Translations under genes and position numbers: made by a program
Source of the DNA: an uncultured Acidobacteriota bacterium
GTDB taxonomy: Bacteria; Acidobacteriota; Vicinamibacteria; Fen-336
Length of the DNA stretch: 56,983 nt
Assembly (NCBI GenBank): GCA_902826455.1
Contig: CADEEV010000029.1
Coordinates: forward strand, 1 to 56,983
Direction of reading: 5' to 3'
The notes under the pieces: model-generated
What the model saw: the letters and a program-made list of their open reading frames with translations, nothing else
What the model was told of the DNA's origin: nothing
Database searches by the model: none
In this document: one piece after another, positions 52,288 to 56,983 of the stretch
Layout of the letters: each line of letters opens with the position of its first letter
How positions within the stretch are numbered: position 1 is the first letter of the stretch

Positions 52288-54060
52288 TCACGCGTCGTCG
52301 TCGTCCGTGGCGCGCGCCAACGCCGCGGCCACGTCCGTCAGGCTGATCAAACCTTCGAGCTTGCGGGTGTCCTTGCGGTTGACGACGGGCAGCTCGGCCA
52401 CCCCCAAGCGTCCGAGCTTGACGAGCACCGTATCCAGCGTGTGGTCCGGGTGGGCGTGCACTGAAGGCCGCCGAACGAGCTCGTCGAGTCTTCGCGCCCG
52501 CTCTTCCACGCCGGTAGCCCGCGAGATCTCTCCGGCATCCAGCATCCCGACCAGCCGGCCCTCCTCGTCCACGAGCGGATAGCCTTGTTGCTGGCCTGCG
52601 GAGTTCAAGAGCCGTGCGTTCGCCTCCTCCAGCGTCCAGTCCCGCTGAAGCGTCACCGGCTCGCGCTTCATCGCCGCTCCGGCCCGCACCTGCCGGAGCC
52701 GATGGCCGCTGGCGTGTGGCATGTGAATGCCGTCCTGCAGCAGGAGCGCGTCATAGATGGGCATCGGGGACAGCCTCCGGGCGATGGCATAGCTCGTGAT
52801 ATTCGCCACCATGAGAGGCAAGATCACCGAGTAGTTGTTGGTCATCTCGAAGATGATCACGATCGAGGTGATGGGCGCCCGCACGATGCCGGCGAAGACG
52901 GCTCCCATGCCCACCAGCACGAAGGCCCCTGGTTGTGTCGCGGGGTCTCCGAGCAACAGGCTCGCAAGTATTCCAACGACGCCTCCGAGCATGCCGCCAA
53001 TGTACAGCGAGGGCCCGAAGATCCCGCCCGAAGACCCCGAGGAGTAAGAGACCACGGTTGCGGCCAGCTTGAACGCGCCCAGGATGAGCAGGAGCTTCAG
53101 CGGCATCCCGCCTTGCAGACCGTCCGCCAACTGCTGGTAGCCGACCCCGAAGACGCTCGCCGAGCCCGTGAGCAGAAGGGCCGAGAGCCCGAGCAACCCC
53201 AGCACGAAGCCGCCCACGCCGGGAGTCGCCCACGCGGGCACATGGCGCTGCTCTCGAAACCAGGCGCGAAGCCGGAGCAGTGAGACGTTGAACGCCACAG
53301 CGGCTACCCCAGCGGCGAGTCCGAGGAGGGCGTAGAACGGCAGCTCGCTGACGCTGTTCAGCCTGTACGCGGGCACGCTGAAGAGGGCGTGTTCCCCGAG
53401 CAGCCAGCGTTCCACGACGGAGGCGATGACCGACGCGATCACGATCGATCCGAGGGGCTTCGCGGCCGTGTCCCCGAGGATCTCCTCCAGCGTGAACGTC
53501 ACGGCTGCGATCGGGGTATTGAACGCCGCGGCAAGTCCCGCCGCGGCGCCGACCGGCACGAGGCTGCGCTGACCCTCTCGCGACAGGTCGAACACCCGGC
53601 CCAGCAGCGAGGCGATTGCGGCGCAGATCTGCACTGTTGGCCCTTCGCGTCCGAGGCTCGCGCCCGTCCCGATGTTGATTGCCGGCAGGAGCATCTTGGC
53701 GGGGATCACGCGAGCCGGAATACGACCGCCCTCGAGCACGAAGGCAGCTTTCACCTGAGGAATGCCGCTCCCACGAGCCTCGGGCGCGAAGAAGTACAGG
53801 GCAGCGCCGGCCAGTAGGCCGCCCATCACCGGGACGAGGATCAGAAGGGGCGCGCGCCAGGGGCCTGGCGTAGCCGCCGCCCGGTAGATGATTCCGCTCT
53901 GGAGGGATTCGAGCAGCCAGTGAAAGGCCACCGCGGCCAAGCCGCACAGACCGCCGATCAGGAACGTGAGGAGATGGAGCTTCTGGCTCTCACGGACCGG
54001 CAGCCGATTGAGGAGCCGGCGCGCCTGAATCTGGCCACGCCGCCACTTCCGTCCCCGCAT
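52288..54060 (-). CDS. ClC family chloride channel/antiporter with CBS domains
   Basis: 590 residues. ClC core of about 410 residues: the selectivity motifs GSGIPQVKA, GREGPTVQ and GGIFGPSLYIG are present, and GREGP holds the gating Glu. Two CBS repeats close the protein (VTLQRDWTLEEANARLL and VHAHPDHTLDTVLVKLG). Bacterial ClC proteins exchange Cl-/H+ in acid stress or conduct anions. ATG 54060 preferred over an in-frame TTG 30 bp upstream. Two base pairs of unusual TAGGAT/TTAC sequence precede it. Ends 20 bp from the small operon gene, convergent. Confidence 0.93.
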   Translation of the reverse strand: MRGRKWRRGQIQARRLLNRLPVRESQKLHLLTFLIGGLCGLAAVAFHWLLESLQSGIIYRAAATPGPWRAPLLILVPVMGGLLAGAALYFFAPEARGSGIPQVKAAFVLEGGRIPARVIPAKMLLPAINIGTGASLGREGPTVQICAAIASLLGRVFDLSREGQRSLVPVGAAAGLAAAFNTPIAAVTFTLEEILGDTAAKPLGSIVIASVIASVVERWLLGEHALFSVPAYRLNSVSELPFYALLGLAAGVAAVAFNVSLLRLRAWFREQRHVPAWATPGVGGFVLGLLGLSALLLTGSASVFGVGYQQLADGLQGGMPLKLLLILGAFKLAATVVSYSSGSSGGIFGPSLYIGGMLGGVVGILASLLLGDPATQPGAFVLVGMGAVFAGIVRAPITSIVIIFEMTNNYSVILPLMVANITSYAIARRLSPMPIYDALLLQDGIHMPHASGHRLRQVRAGAAMKREPVTLQRDWTLEEANARLLNSAGQQQGYPLVDEEGRLVGMLDAGEISRATGVEERARRLDELVRRPSVHAHPDHTLDTVLVKLGRLGVAELPVVNRKDTRKLEGLISLTDVAAALARATDDDDA

Positions 54061-54236
54061 GTCGCTTCGACGCTCTACCGCTGCCTCCAAAACCGCGGGC
54101 TCATCCTAGCAGTAATTGATTTGACCTCCAACCATTCGTGCGGTCCCTCGCGTGGACGGCATGGCGGGAGCGGGCGCCCTAGCGGTCAGCAGCCGAGGCT
54201 CGGAGGGAATCCCGTCTCGGGGTGAGTTGAAAAGGT

Positions 54237-54278
54237 TGGTGGAGCTGAGGGATCGAACCCCTGACCTCGTGAATGCCA
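54237..54278 (-). repeat. tRNA-Ala(GGC) 3' fragment, attachment-site copy 1
   Basis: TGGTGGAGC at 54237-54245 is the complement of an Ala tRNA 3' end (GCTCCACCA). It continues with the T-arm complement (GATCGAACCCC) and reaches the anticodon side (GAATGCCA). The rest of the tRNA is absent, and two G are missing relative to the second copy, so it is a decayed attachment-site remnant. The intervening 54061-54236 and 54279-54418 show no gene. Confidence 0.8.
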
Positions 54279-54418
54279 CTACGGAGGCCTCCCGATGACT
54301 CCCGGCGCTTCGGCGGTTCGCGCAGGGGAATGGACCCTGCCTAAAGCGCCGTTGTAGAATCAAGATCCGATCTGCGTCCCCGCCTCCCGGCAGCATCCCG
54401 CAGCTCAACTCCAGCAAC

Positions 54419-56047
54419 ATGATCTCAGTCAGCAACGTTTCCGTCCGCTATGGCTCGAAGGTGCTGTTCGACGAGGTGACCACCAGCCTCACGCCAGGCA
54501 AGCGCTACGGCCTCACCGGGCCCAACGGCGCGGGCAAGTCGACCTTCATGAACCTCCTGACCGGTGCCCTCGAGCCCCAGAAGGGTACGGTCACCCGGCC
54601 CCGGAAGCTCGGTGTGCTGCGCCAGGATCAATTCGCATTCGATCGCTTGCGCGTCCTCGACACGGTGATCATGGGCAACCAGCGCCTGTGGTCGGCGATG
54701 GAGGAGCGCGACCGGATCCACGCCCAGGCCGAGCTGACCGACGCCGACGGGATGCGCCTCGCCGAACTCGAGGGGATCATCGGCGAGGAGGATGGCTACA
54801 GCGCCGAGAGCGACGCGGCCATCCTGCTCGAAGGGCTGGACATCCCGGACGCCGCGCACGAGCGCACGATGGCCGAGCTGCAGGGCGGACAGAAGGTGCG
54901 CGTGCTGCTGGCGCAAGCCCTGTTCGGGCATCCCCAGGCCCTGCTCCTGGACGAGCCGACGAACCATCTGGACCTGGACTCGATCCACTGGTTGCAGGCT
55001 TTCCTGAACGCGTATGACGGTGTGGTGATCGTGATCTCGCACGATCGGCACTTCCTGAACCGTGTGTGCACCCACATCGCCGACATCGACTACGAGACGA
55101 TCATCACCTACGTCGGAACCTACGACGACATGGTGGAGATGAAGACCCAGGTGCGCGGCCAGCTCGAGGCGCAGAACTCGCAGCGCGAGAAGAAGATCGC
55201 CCAGCTCAACGACTTCATCGCACGCTTCTCGGCGGGGACGCGCTCCAGCCAGGTGCAGTCGCGGCGCAAGGAAGTGGAGCGCCTGCAGGTCACGGAGCTG
55301 GCGAAGTCGAACATCCAGCGCCCGTATCTCAAGTTCGAGCCGAAGCGACCTTCTGGCAAGCACGTCCTGGAGATCGAGGGCGTCGGCCAGTCGTATGGTG
55401 AAGTGCTCGCGATCCGGGACTTCTCGGCCAGCGTCTCGCGCGGAGAGAAGATCGCCCTCATGGGCCGCAACGGCGCGGGCAAGACGACACTGCTGAATGC
55501 GCTGCTCGCTTCATCTCCGGGGATGTCCACCGTGGACCTGCAGGCGATCAGCGGATACGGCGGGCCGTTCTCGACCGCAGGGAAGGTGGTTTGGGGACAC
55601 GAGACCGCGGTGGGTTACTTCCCCCAGGACCACAGGACCTCGATCGAGCCCGGGATGGCCCTGCTGGAGTGGCTCGCGCAGTGGGACTCCACCGCCTCCA
55701 ACCTGGAGCTACGCGGCCTGCTGGGACAGATGATGTTCCCGCGCGAGGACGCCGAGAAGCGCACCGAAGTGCTGTCCGGGGGAGAGGCCGCGCGGCTGCT
55801 CTTCTGCAAGCTGATGCTGCAGAAGCCGAACGTGCTCGTCCTCGACGAGCCGACCAACCACCTGGATCTCGAGTCGGTCAACGCGCTCAACATCGCGCTG
55901 CAGCGCTACCCGGGAACCCTACTCGTGGTTACCCACGACGAGGACCTGATCGACGAGGTGGCCACCCGCATCTGGCACTTCGAAGGCGACCACCAGATCA
56001 CGGACTTCAAGGGCGCCTACGCGGAGTACCAGCCGGCATCTGTCTGA
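54419..56047 (+). CDS. ABC-F ATPase, YbiT-like
   Basis: 542 residues, two ABC cassettes without membrane domains. First: GPNGAGKSTFMNLL, LLLDEPTNHLDL, VISHDRHFLNRV; second: GRNGAGKTTLLNALL, LSGGEAARLLFCKLML, LVLDEPTNHLDL. The first signature is degenerate (LQGGQKVRVLLAQAL). RQDQFAFD and VLDTVIMGN match the YbiT branch of ribosome-binding ABC-F proteins (translation factors). The inter-ABC linker contains the expected helix (AQNSQREKKIAQLNDF). A core-type gene that here sits between two tRNA-derived att copies. Confidence 0.93.
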   Translation: MISVSNVSVRYGSKVLFDEVTTSLTPGKRYGLTGPNGAGKSTFMNLLTGALEPQKGTVTRPRKLGVLRQDQFAFDRLRVLDTVIMGNQRLWSAMEERDRIHAQAELTDADGMRLAELEGIIGEEDGYSAESDAAILLEGLDIPDAAHERTMAELQGGQKVRVLLAQALFGHPQALLLDEPTNHLDLDSIHWLQAFLNAYDGVVIVISHDRHFLNRVCTHIADIDYETIITYVGTYDDMVEMKTQVRGQLEAQNSQREKKIAQLNDFIARFSAGTRSSQVQSRRKEVERLQVTELAKSNIQRPYLKFEPKRPSGKHVLEIEGVGQSYGEVLAIRDFSASVSRGEKIALMGRNGAGKTTLLNALLASSPGMSTVDLQAISGYGGPFSTAGKVVWGHETAVGYFPQDHRTSIEPGMALLEWLAQWDSTASNLELRGLLGQMMFPREDAEKRTEVLSGGEAARLLFCKLMLQKPNVLVLDEPTNHLDLESVNALNIALQRYPGTLLVVTHDEDLIDEVATRIWHFEGDHQITDFKGAYAEYQPASV

Positions 56048-56276
56048 TCCGCGCCGGGGATTGCGCCGCCCGGGTCGCTGCCGCCGACGTGGGTGGGCGG
56101 CAGCGTTGCCTGCCTTGCGCACGCCATGGAACAGGTCGGCGACCTCGCGGGGCAGCAGCCCGTGATCGCGGAACCGTGAAAGTTGTCGTGCTCTCGGACC
56201 AACCCATGGACTGTTGGTCCGAGTCAGCGCGCGGCCGTCGACTCTTCCCGGAGGAAGCAATCTCGGACCCGCCAGA

Positions 56277-56295
56277 CAAGACACAAGCAAGACAC
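56277..56295. repeat. Paired arm-type repeat left of the att core
   Basis: CAAGACAC at 56277-56284 and 56288-56295, period 11 bp. The same pair recurs at 56534-56541/56545-56552 on the other side of the tRNA fragment. Spacing of one helical turn is typical of integrase arm-binding sites. Confidence 0.6.
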
Positions 56296-56343
56296 GAAAC
56301 GCCCTCGGCGCTGAGGCCGTCCCGCTAGATTGTTGTTCGGAGT

Positions 56344-56391
56344 TGGTGGAGCTGAGGGGGATCGAACCCCTGACCTCGTGAATGCCATTCA
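56344..56391 (-). repeat. tRNA-Ala(GGC) 3' fragment, attachment-site copy 2
   Basis: Complement of an Ala tRNA 3' half from the CCA end to the anticodon loop (AUGGCAU, anticodon GGC). It departs from tRNA sequence just past the anticodon loop at about 56391, where tyrosine integrases often cross over. The 5' half is absent, so this is an att site, not a gene. Fully matches copy 1 apart from the 2-base gap in the latter. Confidence 0.85.
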
Positions 56392-56412
56392 TTTTCCCAG
56401 TGCTTGTTCAGG

Positions 56413-56440
56413 GACGTTCGAGGACGTTCGCTGACGTTCG
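56413..56440. repeat. Triple direct repeat next to the att core
   Basis: GACGTTCG occurs at 56413-56420, 56423-56430 and 56433-56440, an exact 10-bp period, in the AT-richer stretch between the att core and the integrase gene. Candidate integrase or excisionase binding sites. Confidence 0.65.
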
Positions 56441-56533
56441 GAAGTCCAATTCCATCAGAGTATTATGAGCTATATCAGCTAGTTACAAGATGTCCGCCGG
56501 CGTACCCCAGAATTCGACGAGGTTCAGACCCAA

Positions 56534-56552
56534 CAAGACACAAACAAGACAC
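56534..56552. repeat. Paired arm-type repeat right of the att core
   Basis: CAAGACAC at 56534-56541 and 56545-56552, the same unit and period as at 56277-56295. It lies just upstream of the integrase start. Together with the left pair it brackets the tRNA fragment as in a phage-type attP. Confidence 0.6.
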
Positions 56553-56585
56553 GGGCCGTGGTATTGTCGTTCTGGGAGAACGGCG

Positions 56586-56983
56586 ATGCGCGAACCCGCA
56601 GTCGCAACGCAGAACGACCGACGTGAATACGGCGCGAATCTGATCGTCCTGAACGCCGCCAAGCTGGACGCTCTCAAGGTGCTTCCAGGCGAGGGCCGGA
56701 CCGAGTTCTGGGATCGTGGCCTCCGCGGTTTCGGCGTCCGCGTGTACGCCTCCGGCCTGAAGGTCTTCACCGTCCGCTATCGCTTGCACAACAAGCAACG
56801 CCGGAAGGACATCGGCGTCTACCGGCACCGTCGGGGCGTGGTCGGCGCAGAAGTCACCTTCACGGCCGCACGGACCGAGGCTGAGCGGATCATCTCCGAA
56901 GCACGGAACGACCGCGATCCCTTCATCAGCACCGCGCTGCTCAAGAAGGCGGACGTGTCGACCTTTGAGAGCCTCTGCAAGCG
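56586..56983 (+). CDS. Tyrosine site-specific integrase, N-terminal part (cut by window)
   Basis: 132 codons visible; the gene runs off the window. After a short leader the protein reads FWDRGLRGFGVRVYASGLKVF, the arm-DNA-binding (DUF4102-like) domain of phage/island P4-type integrases, followed by charged linker sequence. The catalytic C-terminal part lies outside. ATG 56586 has GGGAGA upstream. Position directly after a tRNA-Ala att core with tandem repeats makes it the integrase of an island that extends to the right. Confidence 0.85.
   Translation, partial: MREPAVATQNDRREYGANLIVLNAAKLDALKVLPGEGRTEFWDRGLRGFGVRVYASGLKVFTVRYRLHNKQRRKDIGVYRHRRGVVGAEVTFTAARTEAERIISEARNDRDPFISTALLKKADVSTFESLCK

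Larger units (their letters stand above)
54237..56391. mobile_element. Segment between two tRNA-Ala att copies (possible relic of an integrated element)
   Basis: The two tRNA 3'-fragments in the same orientation flank 2.1 kb that contains a single gene, the ABC-F ATPase. This is the layout left by tandem integration at a tRNA gene. No integrase gene lies inside this segment, so it may be a decayed element or a chance insertion of chromosomal DNA. Confidence 0.35.

Noticed and set aside
54237-54278. A tRNA gene at this position
   Set aside because: Only the 3' half matches; there is no D-arm or acceptor 5' strand next to it, and the second copy is likewise partial.
1-56983. CRISPR array or rRNA operon
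   Set aside because: No spaced direct repeats of 23-40 bp with unique spacers and no rRNA sequence were seen.

Overview
The window is very GC-rich, densely coded DNA from a Gram-negative bacterium. It carries an Omp85/BamA protein, an MlaFED-type lipid transporter and many lipoprotein and Sec/Tat signal peptides. The gene mix (DUF1080 protein, several exported amidohydrolases and M20 peptidases, a type-B carboxylesterase, a Ser/Thr kinase, HipA-like kinase + DUF3037) suggests a soil or sediment lineage. Acidobacteriota is my first guess, with low confidence. Many genes have a -10-like hexamer (TAnnnT) only 5-9 bp before the start codon, so leaderless transcription is probably common here.

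Layout. 1-640: end of a palindromic repeat and a chimeric reading frame joining a sulfatase N-terminus to a TM0106/RecB-like nuclease fragment. 645-4236: aldehyde dehydrogenase, DUF1080 protein and an M20 dipeptidase. 4233-7045: UMF1-type transporter translationally coupled to a Ser/Thr kinase. 7143-11177: a peptide-type (family 5) substrate-binding lipoprotein in one overlapping operon with MlaE, MlaF and MlaD homologues. 11211-13767: SEC-C protein, a secreted unknown, a DUF1624 membrane protein and a SnoaL-like protein. 13837-20502: LysR regulator, class III aminotransferase, carboxylesterase, Rieske/FAD reductase, AhpD-like protein and Asp/Glu racemase. 20528-26228: proline-rich secreted protein and a DNA-repair block. 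In that block a LigD-type primase/polymerase domain faces a coupled operon polX - unknown - xthA - ATP-dependent ligase. 26327-31471: NiCoT-like metal transporter, exported MsrA, a large PAS histidine kinase and its Rcp-type response regulator. 31736-34685: BamA-like protein and a lipoprotein. 34730-37053: HipA-like kinase + DUF3037, a self-regulating XRE/membrane-protein pair with a clear promoter and operator, and Ohr. 37050-46438: two amidohydrolases, a second DUF1624 protein, gluconokinase, an M20 protein with altered metal ligands, an alpha/beta hydrolase, a TPR lipoprotein and PhoD.

46775-52267 is a trehalose locus. GH15 glucoamylase/trehalase is divergent from otsA-otsB-marR-small protein, and a MarR-type palindrome sits in the shared promoter. 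OtsA carries an N-terminal two-TM sensor-like module. 52288-54060 is a ClC channel with CBS domains.

54237-56983 is an integration hotspot. Two 3'-fragments of tRNA-Ala(GGC) flank an ABC-F gene, and a tyrosine integrase starts just after the second one. Tandem repeats that look like integrase arm sites lie on both sides of that fragment, an arrangement expected for the junction of tandem integrated elements.

The strongest candidates for something not well described are the Ku-less PolX/unknown/ExoIII/ligase/PolDom cassette, the family 5 binding protein inside an Mla operon, and the MarR-controlled trehalose locus with membrane-anchored OtsA.
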